From positions 1-32,286 of the IMG/VR virus record IMGVR_UViG_3300013119_001050: a stretch of DNA of 32,286 nt. One strand, 5' to 3'. Of the stretch, positions 8,765-17,505 are shown one piece after another. Within the stretch, counting starts at the first letter, position 1. The number at the start of each line of letters is the position of its first letter. This stretch comes from a virus. A program made the translations under genes and the position numbers. The notes beneath the pieces are model-generated. The model did no database searches and was not told the origin of the DNA. It saw only the letters and a program-made list of their open reading frames with translations.

Positions 8765-10369
8765 TTATGCGTCACCCGCATCGACGGTACCGCAGGTCCC
8801 GATCTTCACGCCCGTGAGAAGGGCGTTCCGGTTCGGGCTGTCGCAGATATGGTCCGCGAGCATGGTCACGTCGGCGGTGACGGCGTACTTGTAACGGCCT
8901 ATCGAAGAGTCGATGGCCGGACGGAAGATCCCGGCTCCGGTGTCCCACCAGGAGAAGTCGGAGACGAGGCCCACGTAGTGCGTGCTCGAGTCGAGCATCC
9001 AGATCGGCTGGTAGATCGGGTCGGAGGTTGCGCTGGCGTCCTTGACCCACGGGCCGGCGTACTTGTCGACCACGATCGGGATCTCCTCGTTGAAGAGCAT
9101 CCAGTTCTGGCCGCCGGGGTGCTTGTCCTGATTCTTGTCCATGAAGCCCGTCTTGGTCGAGATGGTGTTCATGAACCGCTGCTTGCTGTACTGGGGCGTG
9201 AGACCCTGCGCCAGGGCCGCGTACTGCCTCGTACCGTCGCGGGACATCAAGATGAGGTCGATCTCGCCGAACGACCTGTTGTGAACCGTGTCGATGTTCT
9301 TCTGTATGCAGAGCGCCGGGTTGCCGGCGGTCGAGCTTGTCCAGTCGTAGATGTTGCTCGAACCGAGCGTCTTGTCGACGATGCTGTTGAAGTACGAATA
9401 GGAGCTACGGTTGATGCCGAGGTAGTCCGACTCGCCGAGCGGGTTCACGTTCGCCATGGAGGCGCTCAGGCCACGGAAGCCGTACTGCGTGTGAGCGGCG
9501 CCAGCGTAGTTGTGGTAGCCGTACCAGTGGACCTTGTCGCTCGCGCCGATCGTGATGTCGTTCGCTGCCGCCTCGGTGGCGATGAACTCGTAGGAAGTCG
9601 CACTCTCGGAATCCTCGCCGCAAAGCTCGATCTTGGCCGACACGCCGTTGTCGTCGAACTCGATGCGCTTGACGTGCATGAAGAGCTCGTTGTACTCGGT
9701 GCTGGCGTTGTCGAAGGGGGCGCGTTCCGCGGCGTAGTCGGATGCCCAGACCCGGATTCGCATGCCTTCGTAGTAGTAGTGCCCGTTGGAGACACGCATC
9801 CAGTTGTCCGCCGGGAAGAGCGGGGTGCCAGGTGTCACCGGATACTTCACGTAATTGGTCGCGAGCACCGACGGCACGACGGTCGTGCCGGTGTACTGCT
9901 GATAGAACGGCAGAAGCCCCGAGCCGTCGCCGTAGCACTGGGCGTCGAGGCGCTCCTTGAAGTCGCGGAGCAGGTTCATCATTTCGCCGTCGAGGATGTC
10001 GTAGAACGTCCCGCGATCCGTCTGGGCCTGGTCGATGGCGTCCTGCGGAAGCTCGATGGCGCCGGTGAGGAGCCTCGGAGTCGCGGTCGCCTTCGTGACA
10101 CCCATGTGGCCGGGGATGGAAAGAGTCGAGGACGCAGCGCCAGCGGTCGTGGAACGAGCGATGGGCTGCGGAGAGCTGTTCCTCCGGTAGCGGAGGGGGA
10201 TGACCATCTGATTGCCGTGGTATTCCACGGCATCCTGGCGGAAGAGCTGCCAGGTAGCTGTGCCTCCGGAGAGGAGATCGATCCAATTCTGGAGATACCA
10301 CTCCTTCAGCCAATCAGTCCAGATACCGAGGTCGGTACCATGCTGAAATTCCGGGGTACCGTAAGCCAT
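8765..10369 (-). CDS. Major capsid protein, 534 aa
   Basis: The ATG at 10369 follows a strong AAAGGAGG site, as expected of the most highly translated late gene. The sequence shows the usual capsid pattern: an N-terminal arm with WTDWLKEWYLQNWIDLLSGG, then an A-domain-like stretch with ELPQDAIDQAQTDRGTFYDILDGEMMNLLRDFKERLDAQCYGDGSG at about residues 105-150. Long beta-rich regions, a homopolymer-free composition and a Gly/Ala/Asp-rich C-terminus follow. It comes immediately after the portal and the scaffold candidate, the standard order. The alternating helical spine and polar loops fit an HK97-type fold, but that fold is inferred. The length suggests an inserted or extra domain relative to minimal capsid proteins. 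Confidence 0.85.
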   Translation of the reverse strand: MAYGTPEFQHGTDLGIWTDWLKEWYLQNWIDLLSGGTATWQLFRQDAVEYHGNQMVIPLRYRRNSSPQPIARSTTAGAASSTLSIPGHMGVTKATATPRLLTGAIELPQDAIDQAQTDRGTFYDILDGEMMNLLRDFKERLDAQCYGDGSGLLPFYQQYTGTTVVPSVLATNYVKYPVTPGTPLFPADNWMRVSNGHYYYEGMRIRVWASDYAAERAPFDNASTEYNELFMHVKRIEFDDNGVSAKIELCGEDSESATSYEFIATEAAANDITIGASDKVHWYGYHNYAGAAHTQYGFRGLSASMANVNPLGESDYLGINRSSYSYFNSIVDKTLGSSNIYDWTSSTAGNPALCIQKNIDTVHNRSFGEIDLILMSRDGTRQYAALAQGLTPQYSKQRFMNTISTKTGFMDKNQDKHPGGQNWMLFNEEIPIVVDKYAGPWVKDASATSDPIYQPIWMLDSSTHYVGLVSDFSWWDTGAGIFRPAIDSSIGRYKYAVTADVTMLADHICDSPNRNALLTGVKIGTCGTVDAGDA

Positions 10370-10382
10370 TTAAGGCCTCCTT

Positions 10383-11339
10383 TTACGTCTGCTGACGCTG
10401 TTTTTCCAGTCGCTGTAGAACTCCAAGGCCGACGGACTTCCTCATGGCGGCGTTGTTCGCGTCGAACTCGATGCCCTTGGGAAGAAGACCGGACATGAGA
10501 TCTCCGCCGCCCTGCTCGCCGGCGATCGGCGGCGTGCCGCCTCCACCGCGATGAGAGGGCGGAGCCTGGGCCGGCGCGGCCTGCTCCGGCGGCTTCTTTG
10601 CAAACCTGTTTGCCTCGGGAGCCTTGCGGGACACGTAGTCGGAATTGATCGCCCGTGCCTCCTGGTCAATGCCCCTGTCGACGATCTGAGGGATCTGCTC
10701 CCATGTGACGCCGTCCGTGGCCTGGATCAGACCGACGATCTTCGAGATCGGAGAATCGAGGTACCTCTCGGGAATCCCCCCGAAGGCCTCGTGGTTCTTC
10801 ACCTTGTCCGTCACGAAGCTGTTGATCTGCTGTATCACTGCTTGCCGCTGGTTCGATTCCTGGGCGCTTTCCATCGTCTGGACACGGTTCACGAGCGTCT
10901 GCATGTCGTCGCGGTACTTCTCCATTCCCCTTCCCAGACCCTTGATGGAACGAGCGATCTTGGTGAGACCTGGATCCTCGTATTCGTCATAGTCGTCCGG
11001 CTCGGGGTCCGCTTCCTGCCTCGGTTGTGCCATGCTGCTCAAAACCTCCAGCTGCTTTTCCTGCAGCGCCGTGAGCTGCTCCTGATTTTCCCGCCGTATT
11101 CGAGACATCTCCTGGAGGAAGCTCTCCCGGTCCTCTGCCCGGGCCCGCGCAAGGGCGGCGTTGTCTTCCTTGATGGACGCCAGCTCGGCCGCGAAGTCGA
11201 TCTGGTCTCCCTCGTCGGGCGCTACCTCCGGCTGCGCCGGAGGGCCTCCGTCCATCTCCTGAAGTTTCTCGATCGGCGTTTTTCGATCGTTCATCAGCTT
11301 CTGCTTCTGCAAGGGGCCCATTTCCTGTTCACCAGCCAT
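10383..11339 (-). CDS. Scaffolding protein, 318 aa
   Basis: The ATG at 11339 follows AAAGGAG. The protein is highly charged, Gln/Glu-rich and mostly helical. A long coiled-coil-like segment occupies about residues 45-105 (FAAELASIKEDNAALARARAE, continuing through ESFLQEMSRIRRENQEQLTALQEKQLEVL). An acidic patch follows (DPEPDDYDEYEDPG), then a second helical region and a Pro/Ala/Gly linker (AAPAQAPPSHRGGGGTPP). A short basic C-terminal helix ends the protein (VLQRLEKQRQQ), typical of a capsid-binding tail. The position between portal and capsid genes, the composition and the basic C-terminus together identify an assembly scaffold. No protease motif is visible. Confidence 0.8.
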   Translation of the reverse strand: MAGEQEMGPLQKQKLMNDRKTPIEKLQEMDGGPPAQPEVAPDEGDQIDFAAELASIKEDNAALARARAEDRESFLQEMSRIRRENQEQLTALQEKQLEVLSSMAQPRQEADPEPDDYDEYEDPGLTKIARSIKGLGRGMEKYRDDMQTLVNRVQTMESAQESNQRQAVIQQINSFVTDKVKNHEAFGGIPERYLDSPISKIVGLIQATDGVTWEQIPQIVDRGIDQEARAINSDYVSRKAPEANRFAKKPPEQAAPAQAPPSHRGGGGTPPIAGEQGGGDLMSGLLPKGIEFDANNAAMRKSVGLGVLQRLEKQRQQT

Positions 11340-11364
11340 GATTCACTCCTTTCGGGACCCGTTT

Positions 11365-13587
11365 TTATTGCCCAGAATCATTCGAACCGCCCGTCTGGGG
11401 GTTCTGCTCAGAATTCGACTGAGCCTGGGAGAGCCCCGGCATTCCAGGTAGACCTGAAAGGTTACCGCTCGGATTCCCGTCCATGGGAGCCGAGCCCATC
11501 GGCCCACCCATCTGCCCCGGCATCATCTGTCCAGGGAGACCCTGCATCTGCTGCATGGCCATTTGCTGGGCGGGCTGTGTATGTGCAACGATGTGGAAAT
11601 TCATCAGAGCGTAGAGATCCGGTTTCTGGGCAACCAGGCGCTGGAACTCGTCGCTCTTCATCCACAGTACGTGTTCCTCGAGGTGGATGTCGTGGTTCTG
11701 ATACCACTCGACCGCGGGGTTGAGGCCCATGGCCATCCACTCGTTCTCCATCTGGGCGCGCCGCTGGTCGATGCGGTCCCCCTCCATCCGCTCCTCGGCC
11801 GAGCCGAGCTCGAGCTGGATGGCGATCTCGCGCCGGTGCGCCGGCACGAGCGCCGGCTGGTAGTACCCGATATTGACCAGGTCCTTGATCCTGGCCATCG
11901 TGGCGATCCTCGACTTGGGGAGCGCCGAGCCTGCCCGGACGACGACGTCGCTCGATGACGAGACGTCAGCGCCGGAAAAGCGGAAGGCGTCGAGCTCGTT
12001 GTTCGGCCCGGCGATCTGGATCAGGCGCGGCGCATCCCAGAACTGCGAGACGCGCAGCAGCGTCTTTCGGCCAAGTTTGGCCAGGGAGTCCTCCCAGAGC
12101 GACGAGATCGGCGAAAGGTCCATCTCGTCCTGCTCCTGCAGAAGATTCACGCCCACGCCCGATTTCACGCCCTGAGGCGCCTGTCCACGGGAAGGCCCGT
12201 GCTGGGCGCTCACGAAGTCGAGGTGCTGGAACATCACCTCCAGCAGCTTGAATATATCCCCCGAGAGCGGCGTCGGGATCGAGACGTGAGGCTCGCCGTA
12301 CGCCGCGTTGTACCGGATCTGCTCTCCCGGCTCCGAGGTGATCTTGCGGCCCTTGGCCATGGACCCCTCGGGGATCATCCACTTCGGTTTGCCGAGCAGT
12401 TTGACGTGCTCAAGGCAGATCGAGACGATCAGGTTGATCGCCCGCTGGATGCCGGTGAGGTTCCCCACGATGTCCTGCGGCCAGAAGCGGCCGCCGATGG
12501 GGATGCAGCAGAAATGGACGAAGGGGTGCCAGTCCCTGTCCGGACGGGCACCCCTCGCCTCCAGGTAGGGGGAGTCGGTCATTCGAAGAATCATGTTCTC
12601 GGCGGAGCAGATCAGCCGGCCGCGGGGATACTCGGCCGTGGGCCGCACCCACGTCTCGTAGTAGATCACCCACCGGGTTGTCGAGTCGGACCCGCCATAA
12701 TCAAGGCTTCCGGACGAAGAGCCCTGCGAGATGGCCGTAAACTGCCGCTCGAGCCAGAGGTCGTCCGAAAGATCGAGGTTTCCCTGGATGTACTTCCCCT
12801 TCTCGGGGAAGTTCTGCCTGACCCAGTCGACCGTCTTCACGGTCCTGCGCGTGATGTACGGCGAGCCGTCGATGTGGCCGAGGTACTGTGGGTCGATCAG
12901 GATCTGGAACGGCGGCACGACCTCCCAGTCGACGCCGCCAGGCTGGTAGGTGAGAGGGTTGCCGAGCTCGTCGATCATCGGCTCGTCAGTCCCCTCCCAC
13001 TTCAGGATGTTGCCCTGGAGGTCCACAGCCTCCTGCAACGGGCCGACGGACGGGTCGTGCGCTACGTTGATGAACCCGGACCCGGTCTCCCACATCCAGT
13101 TTGCAACGAGCTGCTGCGTGTAGGCCCACTGGCACTCGATCTGGTGCCACTGGAGCAGCTTCTTGTTCAGTCTGGATTTCCGGCGCGCCTTCGAGTCCGT
13201 GCCGCCCGGCATGACGTCCATCTCCGGATTTGACCGGAGAAGCTGCGCCGTCCAGGTCCTGACGACCGGGTCGATGACGTTGGAGGTGTGGCGCTCCCTG
13301 TAGCTGGGAACCTTCTGCTGGGTGAAGCGCGAGGCGGCGACGCTCCAGGTGTGGTACTGGTTCCCCATACGGAGAACCTTGTTGGTGAGCCAGCGCCGAT
13401 GCAACATCTGCATCGCCGGGATACACTCATTCACACGCCTTCGGACGTAGTCGAGGGCCTGAGACTCCTCTTCCGTTGGATTCGGCCGGTTATCCGGCTT
13501 AGATACTGTCAGATGCGTCCGACGTACCTGATCCAGCGGGTTCGTCCGTGGGCGGTATGGTCTGGTGATCGTCATTCCGGCCGCCAT
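11365..13587 (-). CDS. Portal protein, 740 aa
   Basis: The ATG at 13587 has GGAG at suitable spacing and overlaps the end of the upstream gene by 89 bases; a second in-frame ATG at 13575 is the alternative. The N-terminal portal core is recognisable from the residue pattern: NVIDPVVRTWTAQLLRSNPEM at about 103-123, then VANWMWETGSGFINVAHDP, a wing/stem region, and VGNLTGIQRAINLIVSICLEHVKLLGKPKWMIPEG at about 375-410. The tail is Gln/Met/Gly/Pro-rich (QQMAMQQMQGLPGQMMPGQMGG), common in podovirus portals. It follows the terminase genes and precedes the scaffold and capsid genes. It would form the dodecameric DNA channel at one capsid vertex. Confidence 0.9.
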   Translation of the reverse strand: MAAGMTITRPYRPRTNPLDQVRRTHLTVSKPDNRPNPTEEESQALDYVRRRVNECIPAMQMLHRRWLTNKVLRMGNQYHTWSVAASRFTQQKVPSYRERHTSNVIDPVVRTWTAQLLRSNPEMDVMPGGTDSKARRKSRLNKKLLQWHQIECQWAYTQQLVANWMWETGSGFINVAHDPSVGPLQEAVDLQGNILKWEGTDEPMIDELGNPLTYQPGGVDWEVVPPFQILIDPQYLGHIDGSPYITRRTVKTVDWVRQNFPEKGKYIQGNLDLSDDLWLERQFTAISQGSSSGSLDYGGSDSTTRWVIYYETWVRPTAEYPRGRLICSAENMILRMTDSPYLEARGARPDRDWHPFVHFCCIPIGGRFWPQDIVGNLTGIQRAINLIVSICLEHVKLLGKPKWMIPEGSMAKGRKITSEPGEQIRYNAAYGEPHVSIPTPLSGDIFKLLEVMFQHLDFVSAQHGPSRGQAPQGVKSGVGVNLLQEQDEMDLSPISSLWEDSLAKLGRKTLLRVSQFWDAPRLIQIAGPNNELDAFRFSGADVSSSSDVVVRAGSALPKSRIATMARIKDLVNIGYYQPALVPAHRREIAIQLELGSAEERMEGDRIDQRRAQMENEWMAMGLNPAVEWYQNHDIHLEEHVLWMKSDEFQRLVAQKPDLYALMNFHIVAHTQPAQQMAMQQMQGLPGQMMPGQMGGPMGSAPMDGNPSGNLSGLPGMPGLSQAQSNSEQNPQTGGSNDSGQ

Positions 13588-14137
13588 TGCCGCTCACTCC
13601 AACTGCCACACCTTGCGTCATCCGGTTCGAGATCTCCGCCTGCGCCAAGACCGTCCGGAGATCCCGCGTCACGGGGTGCTCCGAATACTCGGCGCTCTGG
13701 GCCTTCTGCACCATGTGCTCGGCCGCCTCGCGGCCGACGCGGTGCTGAGACATGAGATTGGTCACGAGCTCCTCGTAGGCCTCGTCATAGTCCGTCATGG
13801 GCTCAGGCGCGGGTCGCTCGTTCAAGTGCTCGGTGTTGTACGTCGCGAACTCCTTGAGGTTCCGCGACATGAATTTATCGGTAACATTCTGCACCATACC
13901 GAGATAAAGCTCCCGGTCGTTGCGGCCATCCACAAGAAGCCGCTCGATCATGGCACGCTCGGCCACGATTTCATCTCCACGGGTCTGCGCATCGGCCCTG
14001 TAGGTGTCGGCAAGAGCGGCGCTCATGTTCGTCTGCTCCCGCATGACACGCTGGATATTGAGCCTCTCCCAGAACAAAAAGCCCACAAGGGACGCGATCA
14101 ATCCACAGAGAAGGATTTCAGTGAGACCGACTTCCAT
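13499..14137 (-). CDS. Membrane-anchored helical protein, 212 aa
   Basis: The ATG at 14137 overlaps the previous gene by 20 bases. Residues 5-23 (LTEILLCGLIASLVGFLFW) form one clear N-terminal transmembrane helix or uncleaved signal anchor. A long polar helical region follows, then a low-complexity Gly/Asp/Ser/Thr C-terminus. The end overlaps the portal start by 89 bases in another frame, so the last 29 residues are constrained by two reading frames. An inner-membrane spanin-like protein or a virion-associated membrane protein is conceivable because a lipoprotein gene lies close by, but there is no direct evidence. Family not recognised. Confidence 0.65.
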   Translation of the reverse strand: MEVGLTEILLCGLIASLVGFLFWERLNIQRVMREQTNMSAALADTYRADAQTRGDEIVAERAMIERLLVDGRNDRELYLGMVQNVTDKFMSRNLKEFATYNTEHLNERPAPEPMTDYDEAYEELVTNLMSQHRVGREAAEHMVQKAQSAEYSEHPVTRDLRTVLAQAEISNRMTQGVAVGVSGNGGRNDDHQTIPPTDEPAGSGTSDASDSI

Positions 14138-14297
14138 GCTTTTTCTCTCCGCTCGCCGCCTTCCCCGGGTTGCCGCGGTTCGGCGTGCCCATGGGGTTCG
14201 GGACTGTCCAGAATTCGCCCTTGCTCTTCACCGGCTGCTTGGTTCTGCCGGGCTTCGCGGACCAGATCTTGCCGCCGCATTTTTCCTTGCAGGACAT
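14118..14297 (-). CDS. Small basic cysteine-containing protein, 59 aa
   Basis: The ATG at 14297 was chosen because a near-perfect GGAGGTGA lies five bases upstream. The product starts MSCKEKCGGKIW, is rich in Lys, Gly, Pro and Ser, and has a repeated Asn-Pro turn pattern (WTVPNPMGTPNRGNPGK). The two cysteines three residues apart could bind metal, but a second pair is absent. Such small basic proteins often lie between terminase and portal genes in podoviruses; their role is unknown to me. Confidence 0.6.
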   Translation of the reverse strand: MSCKEKCGGKIWSAKPGRTKQPVKSKGEFWTVPNPMGTPNRGNPGKAASGEKKHGSRSH

Positions 14298-14298
14298 A

Positions 14299-14595
14299 TC
14301 ACTCACCTCCGATTATCTTGCCCTTCGGGCTGTTCTTCACCCGCATGTAGCCCTTCCCGAGCCCCATGGCCGTGATGAGTCCGCCGATGCCGTAGACAAT
14401 CAGGTCCGTAGCGCCCTGCTTCACGGGTTCCGGAGCCGGTGCGATGGACACGGCCGTCTCGGTCGCGATCTCGACGATCTCCTCGGCGCTGATCGTCCTC
14501 TCGGGGACGATGACGACACCTTCCTCGTCAACGACGGCGGGGATCGTACAGGCGCCCAGAAAAACGGCCAAAAACAGCACCCAAAAACACCTCAT
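14299..14595 (-). CDS. Putative phage lipoprotein with second membrane segment, 98 aa
   Basis: The ATG at 14595 opens with RCFWVLFLAVFLGAC, a short positively charged, hydrophobic signal ending in LGAC, which fits a signal peptidase II lipobox with Cys16 as the lipidated residue. A Val/Glu/Ile-rich acidic stretch follows. Residues 64-85 (TDLIVYGIGGLITAMGLGKGY) form a second hydrophobic, Gly-rich segment before a basic tail. Together these suggest an envelope protein with lipid attachment and possibly one membrane-spanning helix. An outer-membrane spanin is possible but normally lacks the second helix. It lies next to the single-pass protein ending at 13499, so the two may act together. Confidence 0.65.
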   Translation of the reverse strand: MRCFWVLFLAVFLGACTIPAVVDEEGVVIVPERTISAEEIVEIATETAVSIAPAPEPVKQGATDLIVYGIGGLITAMGLGKGYMRVKNSPKGKIIGGE

Positions 14596-14798
14596 TTTTG
14601 CCTCCTTTTTCGGGCCTTTTTCATCCGCATTTTTCGGGGTCTTTTCGGCCCCTTTTTTGGCGGCTTTTTCGGGGCCTTTTCAGGCAGCTTTTTGCCCCCT
14701 GTTTCAACGTCCCATTTTGCCCTTGTTTCAGGGCGGATTTTTCCCTCCTTTTCGAGCTGCCTGAACTTGCGCCGTTGAGCCTCGGACTTGTACGGCAT
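14592..14798 (-). CDS. Lysine/proline-tailed small phage protein, 68 aa
   Basis: I place the start at the ATG at 14798, where the recognisable N-terminus MPYKSEAQRRKFRQLEKEGKI begins; a longer upstream extension is low-complexity Arg/Pro and unlikely. Small proteins beginning MP(F/Y)KSEAQRRKF occur widely in phage head regions and have no assigned function. The C-terminal half (residues 36-68) is an almost pure Lys/Pro/Arg tail, histone H1-like, from the tract of T-runs on the plus strand. Such a tail could bind DNA or RNA non-specifically; this is inference. Confidence 0.7.
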   Translation of the reverse strand: MPYKSEAQRRKFRQLEKEGKIRPETRAKWDVETGGKKLPEKAPKKPPKKGPKRPRKMRMKKARKRRQK

Positions 14799-14802
14799 CT
14801 GA

Positions 14803-15000
14803 TCAGCCCTTGATGGACCCGTGCTTGGCGTGCTTCTCGCCCTTGCAGCCGGAACCCTCCGTACCGTCGATGGAGATGCTCGCCTTCTTCTCGCCGGAAG
14901 GCAGGCCGGAGTCCTGCTGCGTGGCGTGATGGCGCTCATTTCGGCCCGGAGAACCCGCTCCCTTGAACTTTGAGCCTATTTTCTTGTGGAAACTACGCAT
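14803..15000 (-). CDS. Small basic hypothetical protein, 65 aa
   Basis: The ATG at 15000 lies 17 bases after the terminase stop, with GGGAG upstream. The protein starts MRSFHKKIGSKFKGAGSPG and is rich in Gly, Lys, His and Ser, with no hydrophobic core; it is probably disordered. It has no recognisable family. It belongs to the run of small genes between terminase and portal. Confidence 0.55.
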   Translation of the reverse strand: MRSFHKKIGSKFKGAGSPGRNERHHATQQDSGLPSGEKKASISIDGTEGSGCKGEKHAKHGSIKG

Positions 15001-15016
15001 GACCGAATCTCCCAAA

Positions 15017-16729
15017 TTAAAATCCTAGATTAAAATCGTCGGCGTCGATGTTCGGGTCCTGCTGCCTTGCCATTACCTGCTCTACGATCAATTCTTCAAC
15101 TGTTTTTTCCACGAAGGGCGACTCCTTGGCGCCGATCTCGGACGAAATCGAGAGCGCCACCTGGAGCGCGATCGCGTACGCGTCGGCGCAGTCGTCGTGG
15201 CCGCGAATGACGCCGATGCCGTGCATCGTAGACGGCGCGTCCTCGTTCAAGTACGCGTACGCTCGAAGCTCGTCCAGAGTTGTCTCGTCGTTAACCCGTG
15301 TGGTGAAATGGTTAAGGTGATATTTAAGATCGTTGATCATCAGCGGCTTGGTCCTGGGGTCGGTCCTCCAGCCGAGCTGGGGGCCGCGCATGCCCATGTC
15401 GCGGGCGTGCTGCGCGGCCTGGCTGGCCTTCCAGCTTGCAAGGCGCTTTGGAGTGGCCGTTTTCAGGTGCGTCGGCATGGCAAAAATTTTGGGGTAAATT
15501 TCGCTCTTCATGACGTGCACCGTGGCGGCGCCGGAACGGTTCGTTTCTGGGGCCACCGTGGCGTCGTTATAATAGCGCCCCAGACACACCAATTCATGGC
15601 CGAATTCGGCGGGGTCCAGACGCCCTCTCCAGACAGCCACCTGCTCGAGTGTTTTCGCGTCCAGGACCTGCGCCACGGACCAGTCGCCGAGCGGGTTTCC
15701 GTCAGCAATGTCAGCGCCGATCGCGTATTCCCTGTTCGGGTCGGGGAATTCAAAGATTGTCAGCTTGCCCCGAACGCCGACAGAGGGCACGAACGTGTAC
15801 CTGGCGATGCCGAGGTCCTCCTTGAGGTACCCGACGCCCTTGAGCTTGCCGTGAGGCGGGACGATCGCCTTCTCGTGGTCCATCACCTCCTGCTGGAAAT
15901 CGAGCGACTCCTTGGAGAAGACCTTGCCGAGAGTCATGACGCGGTACTTGCCGTGAACGCGGATGTCAAGGCTCACGGGGTCGCGCTTGAACCGCTCCTT
16001 CGCGGCGGCCACCTGATCGGCCGGGATGTACGGGTTGTCCGCCATGCCGATCTCCTGGGTGAAGACGCCGAGCTTCGACAGGCCAAGGTGGTGAGAGTCG
16101 TACAGAAGCTCGTGGAGCCACTCGGAGCCCTTCAGGGGGGTGAAGGAGAAGACGAGGGAGCCGCGGACCGTCAAGATCCGCATGAGGCACTCGTCGAACA
16201 CGTCCTCGGGCGGCTCCTCGTCGAACACGATCAGGTTGCGCTCCGTGCCCTGGAACTTGTCGGCGCCAGAGTCGCAGCTCTTGAAGCCGAGCGTCGACCC
16301 GTTCTTAAAGAAGTACATCTTGTCCCGGGCCTTGTACCCGGCGTGGCCGGCCTTGATCTCTTCGGAAGGGATGAAATGCCTCACCTTGTGCTCGATCACG
16401 TCACGGGAGACGTTCGTGTCAAGAGAGACGCACCAGACGTGAGCGGGGGTGTCGTAGAAGATGAACTCGCCGGCAATGCGGGAAAGGGCGGGGTCGAAGC
16501 CGATGGCGCGCGCCACGGCCATGTAGGAGGCCGTCTCGGTCTTGCCGACACGGTTGGCGCCAACAAGACCCTTGACGTGCGCAGGGGACAGCAGCACACG
16601 GGACTGTTTTTCGAAAGGCTTCCAGTTATAGAACGGGAGGTCGGACTTCATCCGGCGGTGGATCGCCAGAAGATTCGCTTTCCGTCTTTTCTCCTGCTCT
16701 CGACTCCCCTCCTCGTCTTTCCGGCCCAT
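15017..16729 (-). CDS. terL: Terminase large subunit, 570 aa
   Basis: This is the DNA packaging motor: an N-terminal ATPase and a C-terminal nuclease. With the start at ATG 16729 (GGAG ten bases upstream), the Walker A motif is GANRVGKT at residues 57-64 and Walker B with the catalytic Glu is LIVFDEE at 166-172. A coupling motif, FSFTPLKG, lies near 194-201. The C-terminal RNase H-like nuclease shows an Asp motif, YAIGADIADGNPLGDWS, and the late GHDDCADAYAIAL acid cluster. Length is normal for the family. The frame also opens further upstream from a TTG at 16792, but that would overlap TerS by 167 bases; the ATG overlap is about 104 bases. It lies directly after the TerS candidate. Confidence 0.93.
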   Translation of the reverse strand: MGRKDEEGSREQEKRRKANLLAIHRRMKSDLPFYNWKPFEKQSRVLLSPAHVKGLVGANRVGKTETASYMAVARAIGFDPALSRIAGEFIFYDTPAHVWCVSLDTNVSRDVIEHKVRHFIPSEEIKAGHAGYKARDKMYFFKNGSTLGFKSCDSGADKFQGTERNLIVFDEEPPEDVFDECLMRILTVRGSLVFSFTPLKGSEWLHELLYDSHHLGLSKLGVFTQEIGMADNPYIPADQVAAAKERFKRDPVSLDIRVHGKYRVMTLGKVFSKESLDFQQEVMDHEKAIVPPHGKLKGVGYLKEDLGIARYTFVPSVGVRGKLTIFEFPDPNREYAIGADIADGNPLGDWSVAQVLDAKTLEQVAVWRGRLDPAEFGHELVCLGRYYNDATVAPETNRSGAATVHVMKSEIYPKIFAMPTHLKTATPKRLASWKASQAAQHARDMGMRGPQLGWRTDPRTKPLMINDLKYHLNHFTTRVNDETTLDELRAYAYLNEDAPSTMHGIGVIRGHDDCADAYAIALQVALSISSEIGAKESPFVEKTVEELIVEQVMARQQDPNIDADDFNLGF

Positions 16730-17237
16730 GGGGCGAAAGCTCCGAGATAGGGGTGAATTCGGCGTCCTCTGCGTCGTCGGCGCCGGATGCAATGTTTTCC
16801 TTCATCTTGTTGAAGCGAGCCCGCTGGAACGAGTCGAAGGACTTGAACTCGATCGCCTCGGCCATGCCGAGGTCCTGCATAAGCTCGTACTGAAGCTGCG
16901 CAACGGGCATGTTCTCGGCCCGCAGGTGCATGTCAACGGCCTCACGAAGCCGGAACACGTACATGCCCTGCGTCTTGCCGATCTCCGTGAGGACCTTGAT
17001 ACGGTCGGCGATCTTGGCGTTCTGGGCAGAGCCGAGGGCGCACATGCCAAGAAGGAACTGAAGCTCGATCTCCGTGATGATCTTCGCCTCGAAGGACTTC
17101 TCGAAGAAGGAGATGCAGTTTTTCATCACCTCCTGGAAGACAGTGAGCTCCTTCGGCTGAAGAAGCCCGATCTGCTGGAAGACGTTACCCTTCGTCGCCG
17201 GCAGGTTCTCGCTGTCCGTCTTTCTGCCTCTGCTCAT
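16626..17237 (-). CDS. terS: Probable terminase small subunit, 203 aa
   Basis: The ATG at 17237 opens a helical protein of typical small-terminase length ending just inside the large terminase gene. Residues 25-130 are helical, with LTVFQEVMKNCISFFEKSFEAKIITEIELQFLLGMCAL and IADRIKVLTEIGKTQGMYVFRLREAVDMHL. The C-terminus is acidic, Pro/Ser/Glu-rich and disordered, as often seen where TerS docks to TerL. I see no strong HTH, so the call rests on position and helical makeup. It would recognise packaging sites on viral DNA and present them to TerL. An alternative is an accessory packaging protein. Confidence 0.65.
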   Translation of the reverse strand: MSRGRKTDSENLPATKGNVFQQIGLLQPKELTVFQEVMKNCISFFEKSFEAKIITEIELQFLLGMCALGSAQNAKIADRIKVLTEIGKTQGMYVFRLREAVDMHLRAENMPVAQLQYELMQDLGMAEAIEFKSFDSFQRARFNKMKENIASGADDAEDAEFTPISELSPHGPERRGGESRAGEKTESESSGDPPPDEVRPPVL

Positions 17238-17505
17238 CTTCTACCTGCACCAGGTTGAAAACCACTCTCTGCCAGTACTCGGACCTCGAGTACCTATTAT
17301 ACGGGGCCGATGTGTCCCGTTTCACTATTTTCATCTGGGCGACGACGTCCTCCTCGGAAAGAGCCTCGACGTACTGCTTGATCGTCGCCCTGAGGCTGAA
17401 ATCCCGCTGCCACTCGAGATGAGCGGCGCCGCCGACATGATAGTCCAGGTATCGCTCGATCTTCTTATAGTCGCCAAGGCGGGCCGGGATGTATTTACTT
17501 GGCAT
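17185..17505 (-). CDS. Hypothetical protein upstream of TerS, 106 aa
   Basis: The ATG at 17505 overlaps the end of the previous gene by 11 bases, and the gene overlaps TerS by 53 bases, so the three are probably translationally coupled. The protein is charged and helical, with KYIPARLGDYKKIERYLDYHVGG at the N-terminus and a Gln/Asp/Glu-rich tail. No domain recognised. Its position in front of the terminase pair suggests a packaging or DNA-binding role, which is inference. Confidence 0.6.
   Translation of the reverse strand: MPSKYIPARLGDYKKIERYLDYHVGGAAHLEWQRDFSLRATIKQYVEALSEEDVVAQMKIVKRDTSAPYNRYSRSEYWQRVVFNLVQVEDEQRQKDGQREPAGDEG

Noticed and set aside
8849-10498. Plus-strand frame of 549 codons opposite the capsid gene
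   Set aside because: Antisense register of the major capsid gene, with no ribosome site and Val/Arg/Asp-rich shadow composition.
15197-16750. Plus-strand frame of 517 codons opposite the large terminase gene
   Set aside because: Antisense shadow; the minus strand carries all terminase motifs.
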